From: Prolixibacteraceae bacterium
GTDB taxonomy: Bacteria > Bacteroidota > Bacteroidia > Bacteroidales > Prolixibacteraceae
Direction: 5' to 3'
Length of the DNA: 64,000 nt
Assembly: GCA_019459485.1 (NCBI GenBank)
Contig: JAIBEZ010000031.1
Coordinates: 25,043-89,042 of the forward strand
In this document: piece by piece, positions 9,173 through 17,773 of the stretch
How the letters are laid out: each line of letters starts with the position of its first letter
Numbering within the stretch: the first letter of the stretch is position 1
The notes under the pieces: generated by a model
The model's database searches: none
Told to the model about the DNA's origin: nothing
What the model saw: only the letters and a program-made list of their open reading frames with translations
Position numbers and translations under genes: made by a program

Positions 9173-12100
9173 AATTTCATGTTCGATTCTATTTCGTCAA
9201 GTCTTTTATCCAGCACTTCAGCAAAATACTGATCGTTTGGTGGTGCGAAAATGCGCGAATGTTCATCAGGCAAAGTATGTACAATCACCCCTTTACGGGC
9301 AAAACGATTCCATCCGTAGTCTTTCCTGTTTGGGATGTAGAAGGTTGGTTTTCCTGCCCTAAAAAGATCGAGCTGAATTTCAGCCGGTTTTAATTCATAT
9401 TTGATAAGGGCTTCGGTCATTGCCATTTCTACGTTATCCGACAAAAACATGGGCTTTCCGTCTTCTACCGTAATTTTACGATCTTTCTCTTTCATTATTC
9501 CCAACTGTATCAGCTTGAAAATGATGGAGAACCGGATGCTTTTGTATTTGTTGTGCAGGAGCCGTCGTTTTCCTGCCCAAGGTTCTTTCAGCAGCAGCCA
9601 GGTAACGTAAAATGGCTTTATGGCCGAAACTTTAAGGTTAAACAGTCGCTCTTCCGTTGGCGATTGCAGGTGTTTGGCCATCGACGAAACCGAGTCGATT
9701 ACCCCGGCAAAGCTAACTTCATTGCCTTTGTTCGCCAGTTTCTTTGCCATATCGAACGCAATAAATCCTCCCAGCGAGAATCCCAGCAACATGTATGGCC
9801 CGTTTGGCTGAACTTTTTTTATTTCTTCGATATAGTCATCGGCCATTTCTTCGATGTTGTTGCTCAGTTCCCTGCTTCCATCTAAACCTTTTGCCTGGAA
9901 AGCGTAAATGGGCCGGTCGTCTTTTAAGTGGTGGGTAAGCGATTGATAGAGAAGTACATTTAGTCCGGCGCCATGAATAAGGAAAAGTGGCGTTTTGGTT
10001 CCTTTTGGACGAATAGGCACCAAACATTGCCAGAAGCTATCCTTGTCTTCGGAAGTTAGCAAAGGCGCAAATGTGCGGACAGTTGAATTTTGTATCAGCG
10101 ATGCCAATGGAATATTGATGTCTTTCAGCTTTTTGATTTCGGCCATCAGTTGAACGGCTTTCAGCGAATGACCACCTAAATCAAAGAAATCGTCGTCGAT
10201 ACCCATCGAGTCAATTGAAAGTACTTTTTTCCAAAGGCCAAGCACGAATTCTTCGGTTTCGTTGGTTGGTTTTGCACTTTCGTTGGTCGATTGTGCCAAT
10301 TTTTCTTTGGCAGTATTGATTAAACTTCTTTTGTCAACTTTACCGTTGCTGGTCAATGGGATTTGCGCTACCGGCACAATCATTTCAGGAACCATGTAGG
10401 CCGGAAGTTTTTTCTTTAATTCCTCTTTTATGGTCTGGGCGCTCACTGGTTCGCTTTTTTCGGTATAAAATGCAAAGAGCGACTTTTCTCCGGAAGCATT
10501 TGTCGAAATGGCCACAACACATGTTTCAACTCCATCGAACGAACAGATTTGTTGCTCAATTTCGCCCGGTTCTACGCGATATCCCCTGATTTTCACCTGT
10601 GCATCAACCCGTCCCTGGTAATAGATCAGACCATTCTGACCGGCTATAACCAGATCGCCGGTGCAATAACAGCGCTGAAGTCCGTTATCCGGCGTTTCGA
10701 ACCAAATGAAAGCCTTGTTTTGTTCCGGCTCACGGTTCAGATAGCCAAGCGCTAAACTATCGCCGGCAACCAGTAATTCGCCTGCAATTCCTTCCGGAAC
10801 CATTTGTCGGTTGGCGTCAGTGATGTATATCCGGTATCCCGGCAACGGCTGACCAATCGGTACAGTTGTTTCGGGTTGATAGCCTACCTTTATTTCGAAA
10901 GCAAGCGCAACCACCGTAGTTTCGGTTGGCCCGTATGTGTTAAACAAGCGGTGTTTGGTTTCGCGTTTGTTCCAAAGGGTAACATCGGTAGTAGAGACGG
11001 CCTCGCCGCCAATAATTACCAGTCGCAGGCTTTCCGGAAGTGGCTGGTTCAGGTAACCGTCGGATTGGATAACCTGACGCCAGTAGGCGGTTGGCAAATC
11101 CCAGACTGAAATTTGATGCTGATGCGAAAAACGCAATAATTCATCGGTCACCAGCATTTCAGCAGTTCGCAGGTAAATGCCGGCTCCTGAACAAAATGAA
11201 CAGAAAATTTCTTCAATACTGGCATCAAACGCCAGACTAGAAAATTGTAAAACATGGTCGTTGCTTGTAAATTCGTACAAGCCTATTGCTCCTGAAATGA
11301 AATTGGCGAGTGCTTTACGCGATATTTTTACCCCTTTGGGTATTCCGGTCGATCCGCTGGTGTAAATGATATAGGCAACACTATCAGGATGGTATGATAT
11401 TTTTGGGAGGTCTCCAACAGAGGGGTTCTCTTTGATTTTTGAAACATCGAGTACCGGGATATTTTCAACCAAATCAGAAACTTCACTGTCAATCAGGATT
11501 AATGAAACACTGGCATCGGTGCAGAAAAACTGTTTCCGCTCCGTTGGCATGGTTGGGTCGATGGGAAGAAAGCTGGCTCCACAGCGCAGCGTTGCCATGA
11601 TGGCGGTAAAGTAATTGTAATTGCGTCCAATAACCACCGCAACGATTTGGCCGGGTTTAATTCCCATTCCAATCATTGTGGCCGACAGGTTTTCAATGTC
11701 GTTCGCGAATGTGTTGTACGAATACGTAATTCCGGAATCGAAAATTGCAGTCTGGTCACGAAAAACATCTGCGACTTTGGTAAACTGGGTGAAAACGTCT
11801 TCCATTGTCACTGCTTTCCCAATCGCCTCATTAATATTTTTGGTGATTTCCAGTGCCTTTTCTGCTGAAATCAGCTCTATTTCATTTACTTGTTTAGCAG
11901 GAGCTTCAACCAGATTTTGAAGGAACATTTCGAAACTTTCGGCAATTGAACCGACACCGGAATATTTCGTTCCGGATGGGATATGATAACTTATTTCGTT
12001 GTTAATAAGGTTGATAACAATGCTGTCGTTGTTCAGTAAATTGGTTTCTGCCGAAGCTTTGGAAATGATTATTTCCGGCAGGTCAGCTGCATTGTTTCTT

Positions 12101-13464
12101 AATTCAGGATAGCGTATCCGGGTTGACCGGGTGAAAGTTTCCGATTTCTCCGCTTTTTTTATACCGGGTAGCATCTTACCAATTTCAGCCGAAACAGAAT
12201 TCGTAGGATCAATGGAGGCGTTTAGTGGTACCCAGGTATTATAAATTCCTTCGAAGCTTTTAATTTTTTCAGGTAAATCGCCCGATACAAAACCCAGTGT
12301 TCCAGAAGTTTGGTTCGACAAACGAAGGAAGAAAAGCATCAAAGCCGCAGAAATTACATCTTCAGCTTTTTGCTCCGGAAACAGAATATCCAACTGTGAA
12401 ATGGTCTTTTCATTCAGTGTTGTTTTCGTAACCGATGGGCTATCTGCTCCGGTTACGACCGGCCAAATCAAAAATTCGGTTTTGGCCAGTTCCTTTTTCC
12501 AGAAAGGTTCAAAGCGGGCCATGCTTCCAAAACGAACCAATGCATTTTGAGCTACTTTCTTATCAGTTTCGGGCATTTGAGTGCCAATTTCCAGAAGATT
12601 TTCAACAGGGGTCTTCACACCGTTTTTATCGTACAAGACTTCAGGAAGTACCAACCCATCCGCACAATAAAATCCTCTTTTCCCATTAAAATCAATGATT
12701 TGGCCAGCATTGCCCTTCTGATTAAAATCAACCGATGCTTTGGCAACCACAAAATATTCGTTTCGGATGTAAAGCAATGGCAGCGTAAACTCGTTGGCAT
12801 AATGACTGCTGAAATTTGTTGCCCGAATCAGCGTGTCAATCGATTTCGCTGATCTGTCGCAGGTAATCAATCCGAAATTTTCCGGACGGGCAGCCAAAGG
12901 ATAATAGGTTCGGTTGGCCAGATTTTGGGCTACCGGCGTTAATTTCCGGTTGACGATTGATGTAACCAGTTCACCAAAACTTTTTAGCGCGGCTTCAAAA
13001 CAGCGGGTGTTTATCGAAAGGGCAGTATCGTTTGGCAATACCGGAATTAACTGACCGGCAACGATATCTCCGGCATCAATTTCATCAACCACTTCGTGCC
13101 ACGAAACGCCGTGTTCTGTTTCGCCGTTCATTGTTGCCCAGTTGCTGGCATACATTCCGGCATAGCGGGGGAGTGGGGCATCGTGGTAATTGATGGCCAT
13201 GATGCGCGCCAGCGAGGTAAATTGTTTTTTCAGAATCAGGCTATTGTTGATACTGAAGATATAATCGACCGGTTCGAAAACCGATAAATTGCTGAGGTTG
13301 CTGTATTTTGGGAAGGTTTCTGAGGCATTTTCACGGATCAGCCATTCATCGCCCGAAACCAATGCCTGAATACTGATTCCTTGTTCTTTTAAAATGGCCA
13401 TGCACTTTTGAGGGAGATGTCCTTCTCCAACTACAATGCATGTTATTCTATTCTGATTTTCCAT
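9169..13464 (-). CDS. Single-module NRPS: formyltransferase - half condensation - adenylation - carrier - thioesterase
   Basis: 1431 residues from the ATG at 13464 (a GTG one codon earlier is also in frame). Residues about 8-240 form a folate-dependent formyltransferase domain with the catalytic triad kept (N92, H94 in INYHDAPLPRYAG; D130 in DEIDAGDIVAG). Residues about 310-530 look like only the C-terminal lobe of a condensation domain; no HHxxxDG is present. Adenylation (about 555-1045) has YTSGSTGIPKG, FDASIEEIF, YGPTET and NGKVDK. The carrier domain has GGHS with the pantetheine Ser near 1100. The thioesterase has GFSLGG (Ser 1230) and a late His (1402). By analogy with LgrA, it should activate an amino acid, formylate it on the carrier and release or transfer it. 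The binding-pocket positions read D A E D V I T V V K; E and D there suggest a basic amino acid, but weakly. It belongs to the polysaccharide operon. Confidence 0.9.
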   Translation of the reverse strand: MENQNRITCIVVGEGHLPQKCMAILKEQGISIQALVSGDEWLIRENASETFPKYSNLSNLSVFEPVDYIFSINNSLILKKQFTSLARIMAINYHDAPLPRYAGMYASNWATMNGETEHGVSWHEVVDEIDAGDIVAGQLIPVLPNDTALSINTRCFEAALKSFGELVTSIVNRKLTPVAQNLANRTYYPLAARPENFGLITCDRSAKSIDTLIRATNFSSHYANEFTLPLLYIRNEYFVVAKASVDFNQKGNAGQIIDFNGKRGFYCADGLVLPEVLYDKNGVKTPVENLLEIGTQMPETDKKVAQNALVRFGSMARFEPFWKKELAKTEFLIWPVVTGADSPSVTKTTLNEKTISQLDILFPEQKAEDVISAALMLFFLRLSNQTSGTLGFVSGDLPEKIKSFEGIYNTWVPLNASIDPTNSVSAEIGKMLPGIKKAEKSETFTRSTRIRYPELRNNAADLPEIIISKASAETNLLNNDSIVINLINNEISYHIPSGTKYSGVGSIAESFEMFLQNLVEAPAKQVNEIELISAEKALEITKNINEAIGKAVTMEDVFTQFTKVADVFRDQTAIFDSGITYSYNTFANDIENLSATMIGMGIKPGQIVAVVIGRNYNYFTAIMATLRCGASFLPIDPTMPTERKQFFCTDASVSLILIDSEVSDLVENIPVLDVSKIKENPSVGDLPKISYHPDSVAYIIYTSGSTGIPKGVKISRKALANFISGAIGLYEFTSNDHVLQFSSLAFDASIEEIFCSFCSGAGIYLRTAEMLVTDELLRFSHQHQISVWDLPTAYWRQVIQSDGYLNQPLPESLRLVIIGGEAVSTTDVTLWNKRETKHRLFNTYGPTETTVVALAFEIKVGYQPETTVPIGQPLPGYRIYITDANRQMVPEGIAGELLVAGDSLALGYLNREPEQNKAFIWFETPDNGLQRCYCTGDLVIAGQNGLIYYQGRVDAQVKIRGYRVEPGEIEQQICSFDGVETCVVAISTNASGEKSLFAFYTEKSEPVSAQTIKEELKKKLPAYMVPEMIVPVAQIPLTSNGKVDKRSLINTAKEKLAQSTNESAKPTNETEEFVLGLWKKVLSIDSMGIDDDFFDLGGHSLKAVQLMAEIKKLKDINIPLASLIQNSTVRTFAPLLTSEDKDSFWQCLVPIRPKGTKTPLFLIHGAGLNVLLYQSLTHHLKDDRPIYAFQAKGLDGSRELSNNIEEMADDYIEEIKKVQPNGPYMLLGFSLGGFIAFDMAKKLANKGNEVSFAGVIDSVSSMAKHLQSPTEERLFNLKVSAIKPFYVTWLLLKEPWAGKRRLLHNKYKSIRFSIIFKLIQLGIMKEKDRKITVEDGKPMFLSDNVEMAMTEALIKYELKPAEIQLDLFRAGKPTFYIPNRKDYGWNRFARKGVIVHTLPDEHSRIFAPPNDQYFAEVLDKRLDEIESNMKL

Positions 13465-13481
13465 CACATTTTTCTTTTGAA

Positions 13482-15161
13482 CTATAATATTATAAATTTT
13501 CCTGATTCGGAAAGCTTCTCTGAACGGATTAAATAAATATAAATACCCGGAACAAGGTGGGAAACATTGACTTCTGCGATTCTTTTTTCAGGCTTGATAC
13601 CCGATTGCTGAAGGACATTGACGCCTTGCAGATTAAAAATTTCCAAATAAATATCGAACCCAAATTCTTGCTGAATACTGATTTTCAATTGGTCTTTTAC
13701 CGGATTTTGTAACAATCGGCTTTTCCTGTGGGTATTTTGAGGCTGAATCAGGCTGGAAGTTGATCCATCGTATTCGAAGGCTCCAACATCTGATTGGGCA
13801 CCATAAGGACGGAGTATTCCCGAAAAATCGAACCCGACGACATTGCTTTCATCCGCAACATCAATTAGCGGAGAACCTTTTGTTAGTTTAAAATCGTTGG
13901 GCAACTGCATATCTGGCGATACAAAACCTGCCAGATCTGCATTCCGTGCAAGGTAATTATTCAACATAGTCGCATCAGAGGCGGTATATTGAAACATGAT
14001 GTAGGAATCTTTTCCTTTAAAGCTGGTATTGTCGTTTTCGTAATAATCGAAATTTCCCGGATTGATAATCACGTTGGACGAAATCTGGCTCCCCTTGCTT
14101 TTTACGCTGGAGAACCGGATACCCTCAGACTTTGGATTGATAATATTGTTGTGCAGAATATAAAAAGCGGCGTCGGCCTGAACCGAAACATCGGTAACAA
14201 AAATACCGTGTTTCATTTGCGTCAAATCGGTTGGCCGAAAGCTGCGGCCAGCATCCAAAATAATGTTGTTGAAAATTTTGTATTCGCCCAGGCCGTGACT
14301 TTCGATTCCGTTTCCTTTGCCCTGACTGATGAAATTGTTGTAGCAATCGCACTTTGAGCCTCCGCCAATGGTGATGCCCGACATTTGTGATTCGGTTTGC
14401 AACTGACTGTCGTACAGAACGGTATTGTTGTATATCTGGCAATCGTTGGATGCAGAACTTACCTGAATTCCATCCCATCCCGAATATTTGATGATGTTGT
14501 TGTAGATTCTTACTCCATCGAGCAAACTGGGCATCAGAAGAACATCCTTTCCATCGCATTGCACGGTTTGTCCAAAGTATTTGGTGTTGCCCACATACAA
14601 TCCTTCGTCGCCCACATTGGCAATGTAATTGTCGTGAATACTGGTATTGTACTGGGTAAATGTTCCTCTGACCGAGGCCAAGGTACAATCTGGATCGGTT
14701 TTGGCATAGATGCCGCCAATCATGCAGTTTTCTATGGAAACATGTTCAATCTCAAAGTTTGTACTCAGTTCTCCGATTCCCATTCCGCCGCCATTGGCCA
14801 CTCTTTTTATCTGAAACCCATAAGTTATTCCGGGGTCGCCGGTACCGGTAAATTTAAAATTGCTGCAATTCTGAATGGAAATACCAAAATAGTGATCGGT
14901 GTCGATGGTAACCGCACCACCCGAATTGATCATGACAATTGGTCTGAATGTGCTTCCCTTGAAATTCTTTATCAGCAAATATTTGCGGTTTCCGGCAGCA
15001 AAGTAGAGGGTGTCGCCGGGCCCAACTTCGTTGTAAGCTGCATCGTTTCCATCAAGATAAATTATTTCCGGTCCGATAAGGAAACTGGTTTTCTGACCAA
15101 CAGCCAATTGAATAGTTATCGGTAAAATTCCCAAAAGTAGTATGGCAAGCTTTTTTATCAT
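13482..15161 (-). CDS. Secreted right-handed beta-helix protein with T9SS sorting domain
   Basis: 559 residues. A signal peptide (about 1-22, MIKKLAILLLGILPITIQ...) is followed by a region rich in short N-x-I/V repeats such as IYNNIIKYSGWDGIQV and IYNNTVLYDSQ, typical of PbH1 parallel beta-helix coils (about 90-430). The last 80 residues (NPVKDQLKISIQ..., IFNLQGVNVL, HLVPGIYIYLIRS, GKFIIL) match the type A sorting domain of type IX secretion, so the protein is sent across the outer membrane. Beta-helix proteins in such loci are often lyases, epimerases or deacetylases acting on the polysaccharide, but no catalytic residues can be assigned. It lies 3 bp after the GT2 gene and 14 bp before the NRPS. 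Confidence 0.85.
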   Translation of the reverse strand: MIKKLAILLLGILPITIQLAVGQKTSFLIGPEIIYLDGNDAAYNEVGPGDTLYFAAGNRKYLLIKNFKGSTFRPIVMINSGGAVTIDTDHYFGISIQNCSNFKFTGTGDPGITYGFQIKRVANGGGMGIGELSTNFEIEHVSIENCMIGGIYAKTDPDCTLASVRGTFTQYNTSIHDNYIANVGDEGLYVGNTKYFGQTVQCDGKDVLLMPSLLDGVRIYNNIIKYSGWDGIQVSSASNDCQIYNNTVLYDSQLQTESQMSGITIGGGSKCDCYNNFISQGKGNGIESHGLGEYKIFNNIILDAGRSFRPTDLTQMKHGIFVTDVSVQADAAFYILHNNIINPKSEGIRFSSVKSKGSQISSNVIINPGNFDYYENDNTSFKGKDSYIMFQYTASDATMLNNYLARNADLAGFVSPDMQLPNDFKLTKGSPLIDVADESNVVGFDFSGILRPYGAQSDVGAFEYDGSTSSLIQPQNTHRKSRLLQNPVKDQLKISIQQEFGFDIYLEIFNLQGVNVLQQSGIKPEKRIAEVNVSHLVPGIYIYLIRSEKLSESGKFIIL

Positions 15162-15164
15162 TGA

Positions 15165-16355
15165 TTATTTTCCTCTTTTTGCCCGTTCCCAGTTGACAGT
15201 TTGCGAGCCTTTCAAATATCGTTTAAATCCCAGAAAAACAGATAGATTCATGATGAAAAAGTAATACGGTATGAACAAAAGTTTTACTTTTATCGATTTG
15301 TTTTCGAGGTACCAGCCCAGCAGCGCGCTTACGTAAAACACCACCTGAAGCCAAAATAAAATGCTGTAAAATCCGAAGTTTGTTATTCCTTCGTTTACTG
15401 CCAGAACTGTTCCGGCCGGAATCAAAAACAGCAATGAAAGTGGTGCCAGGGTCCAACGTAAAACGCGATGAGAAATATACTGAAAAGAAAGTGTTCCGTA
15501 CTTAAAAATATTTAGCAGCGAATTTAGGCGGACAACCGACTGAATCCCTCCAGCAGAAATCCGTATTTTACGTTTCAGTTCCTCTTTTACGTCAGCTGAA
15601 GCTGTTTCAATTGCATAAGCTTCAGGATCATACTGAATGGTATAGCCGTTTTGGGCAACCCGAAGCGAAATAATAAAATCGTCGAGCAAAGTGTCTTTTT
15701 CAACTTCCTGAAAGAGTTCTGTACGAATGGCAAACAACTCGCCAGCTGCGCCAACCACAGAATAAAGCTCGGCATCCCATTTTTTTAATGTCGATTCGTA
15801 TTTCCAGTAAAGACCTTCACCGGCACCTGCGGCGGCATCTTTTTCTTTCCCGAAAATGCGCTTTTCGCCCGAAACACAACCCACTTTCGGGTCGCTAAAC
15901 AGGTTGACAATCCGGCGGATGGATTCTTTGCCCAGCATTGTATTGGCATCGCAGAACACCACGATGGGTGTTTTCACCAGTTTCATTCCACGGTTCATGG
16001 CGCCAATTTTTCCGTTTCGCTCCGGAACGTGATGCACTTCAACGTCAATGTATTGCCGCAGCAACTCAGGAGTTCCGTCATTCGATCCGTCGGTCACCCA
16101 AACTTTGTGCAGTTTCTCCGCCGGATAATCCAGCTCGCGCGAGTTTTTTATTTTTGCATCCACAAAGTCCTTCTCGTTGTAGGCAGCAATAAACAAAGTC
16201 ACTTCTGGTTCGTATCCGGGGTCAGGAACCTGCATTCTTTTTAAGCCAAACATCCGGCGAATTCTGACGATGATAAAAAGCAGGATACCGTAACCCACAT
16301 AAGCGTAGAATACAATGAAAAGAAAGATCCAGAATAGAATTTCAATTGCTGCCAT
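15165..16355 (-). CDS. Membrane glycosyltransferase family 2 (processive-like)
   Basis: 396 residues with one N-terminal membrane segment (about 5-32), a cytoplasmic GT-A domain and three or four C-terminal membrane segments. GT2 motifs: FIAAYNEKDF, VWVTDGSNDGT, the metal-binding variant FCDANTML in place of DxD, and DDFIISLRV as the acceptor-site acidic pair; RISAGGIQSV replaces the usual QxxRW region. The topology resembles cellulose or hyaluronan synthase-like enzymes, so it may elongate or add a sugar at the membrane. Donor and acceptor are unknown. Tight spacing (9 and 3 bp) places it in the operon. Confidence 0.88.
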   Translation of the reverse strand: MAAIEILFWIFLFIVFYAYVGYGILLFIIVRIRRMFGLKRMQVPDPGYEPEVTLFIAAYNEKDFVDAKIKNSRELDYPAEKLHKVWVTDGSNDGTPELLRQYIDVEVHHVPERNGKIGAMNRGMKLVKTPIVVFCDANTMLGKESIRRIVNLFSDPKVGCVSGEKRIFGKEKDAAAGAGEGLYWKYESTLKKWDAELYSVVGAAGELFAIRTELFQEVEKDTLLDDFIISLRVAQNGYTIQYDPEAYAIETASADVKEELKRKIRISAGGIQSVVRLNSLLNIFKYGTLSFQYISHRVLRWTLAPLSLLFLIPAGTVLAVNEGITNFGFYSILFWLQVVFYVSALLGWYLENKSIKVKLLFIPYYFFIMNLSVFLGFKRYLKGSQTVNWERAKRGK

Positions 16356-16364
16356 AGATCAGTT

Positions 16365-17141
16365 TTAGTAGTTTCTCAACTTTTTAGCATACATGTTAAA
16401 TTTGTCAACTTTGCCAAATTCGAATACCGCTATTTCTTTCAAAGTATCGGTTATCGGAAACTGACCACTGTGATAATCTTCAATGATCAGGGTTATTTGC
16501 GGATAAAACCTTATAAATTCCATAGCTCCGCGAAGGGCTTCCGTTTCCATTCCTTCAATGTCGATTTTCATAAAAATAGCTTCCTCCGGTTCAATTCCCA
16601 ACGAAGGCATCAGGTCGTCCAATCGTCGTATTTCGGCTTTGTTCTCACCTGGTCTTTTGTCTTTGTGTAACCTCGATGCGCCAGTATTCAGCGGGTCAAA
16701 TTTGTAACTGGTTTGGTAATTGTATTCTCCCAAACCATAAGGAAGTATTCTGACTGTATTTTGTAAGTTATTTAATCTTAGGTTTTTCATTAATGTTTTT
16801 ATGTTGTCGGAAACCGGTTCAAAAGCGAAACACCGCTTGTCCATTTTTGCCAGCAGAATACAATAATCGCCTATACACGAGCCGGCATCAATGAAAACCG
16901 AGAATTCTTTTTTACGTTTCAGAATAAATCTTTTTACGCCCCATTCGTATGCCAGGTTTGCAAACTGGAAATCGTTGGTGTTGTTGCGGCAAAAGAAGGT
17001 TCCGATTGAAGTACGGATAATCCGGTCGTTTTTGTGCGACGTGTTAAAAAGTACATATTGCACAGACGTTATAATTGACCTGATATCCCCGTGTTTCAGG
17101 TATTCAAAAAAATATCTTAAATAGGTTATCAGTTGCCTCAT
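16365..17141 (-). CDS. FkbM family methyltransferase
   Basis: 258 residues. The SAM-binding loop is FIDAGSCIGDYCILLA with CFAFEPVSDNI after it, and the family-typical C-terminal block IFMKIDIEGMETEALRGA is present. FkbM proteins O-methylate sugars or small molecules, and in capsule or exopolysaccharide loci they probably methylate a sugar hydroxyl. The gene sits between an acetyltransferase and a glycosyltransferase in the operon with 9-bp gaps on both sides. No signal or membrane segment was seen, so it acts on the cytoplasmic precursor. Confidence 0.9.
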   Translation of the reverse strand: MRQLITYLRYFFEYLKHGDIRSIITSVQYVLFNTSHKNDRIIRTSIGTFFCRNNTNDFQFANLAYEWGVKRFILKRKKEFSVFIDAGSCIGDYCILLAKMDKRCFAFEPVSDNIKTLMKNLRLNNLQNTVRILPYGLGEYNYQTSYKFDPLNTGASRLHKDKRPGENKAEIRRLDDLMPSLGIEPEEAIFMKIDIEGMETEALRGAMEFIRFYPQITLIIEDYHSGQFPITDTLKEIAVFEFGKVDKFNMYAKKLRNY

Positions 17142-17150
17142 TTTTCGCTT

Positions 17151-17771
17151 TTAAACGGTCACTCTTTCCCAAATTCCGGTTTGTGGGTTGTATTGTTTAA
17201 TTACCCTTGCCGGATTCCCAACAGCAACCGAATAGGGCGGTATATTTTTGGTTACTACCGAACCTGCTGCAATTACCGAATGTTTCCCGATGGTCACGCC
17301 TGCAACTACCACCGAATTGGCGCCAATCCATACTTCATCTTCCAGCGTTATTTTCTTTTTGGTAACAGGTTGTTTGTGAGGCACGATGTTAATGTCTTCG
17401 TAGCCGTGGTTTAGTCCTGAAAGCACAATGTTCTGGGCAAGCATTACATCGTTTCCAATGGTCACCGGACCAATCAGCACGTTGCTCATACCAATGCGCA
17501 CGCGGTCGCCAATCAGCACATCGCCAACACCGTTGTTGATGGTGGTAAAATCTTCGATCGTCGAGTCGTTGCCCAGCACAAAATTATTGAATGGCATCAC
17601 ATCCATTCGGGTAAACCGGCAAATGCGCGAGTTTTTACCTTTCGTATGTTTGAACGGATTCAAAAATATTTTCACCCAAAGTCGTGGCCGCGACTGGTTT
17701 TTCGGCATCATGGCCTTCAATGCCAGTCTCTTCAGCTTCGGATTTGCTTTGATTCTTTCAATTATGCTCAT
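17151..17771 (-). CDS. Left-handed beta-helix (hexapeptide) acyltransferase
   Basis: 206 residues. From about residue 70 the sequence shows repeated hexapeptide units (IGDRVRIG, IGPVTIGNDV, IGANSVVVAGVTIGKHSVIAAGSVV) and ends with the LbetaH trimer motif IPPYSVAVGNPARVI. LSGLNHGYED holds a probable catalytic His. This is the maltose/galactoside O-acetyltransferase type, using acetyl-CoA to acetylate a sugar hydroxyl. In this operon it probably decorates the polysaccharide repeat unit. It lies 2 bp after the upstream glycosyltransferase. Confidence 0.9.
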   Translation of the reverse strand: MSIIERIKANPKLKRLALKAMMPKNQSRPRLWVKIFLNPFKHTKGKNSRICRFTRMDVMPFNNFVLGNDSTIEDFTTINNGVGDVLIGDRVRIGMSNVLIGPVTIGNDVMLAQNIVLSGLNHGYEDINIVPHKQPVTKKKITLEDEVWIGANSVVVAGVTIGKHSVIAAGSVVTKNIPPYSVAVGNPARVIKQYNPQTGIWERVTV

Positions 17772-17773
17772 GT

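Noticed and set aside
9169..13464. Complete peptide biosynthetic cluster
   Set aside because: Only one adenylation domain and one carrier, no complete condensation domain, and no other NRPS gene; a peptide product is not supported.
14397..15125. 242-codon open frame antisense to the beta-helix gene
   Set aside because: It lies fully opposite a well-supported exported protein gene and its translation has no domain, signal or family pattern.
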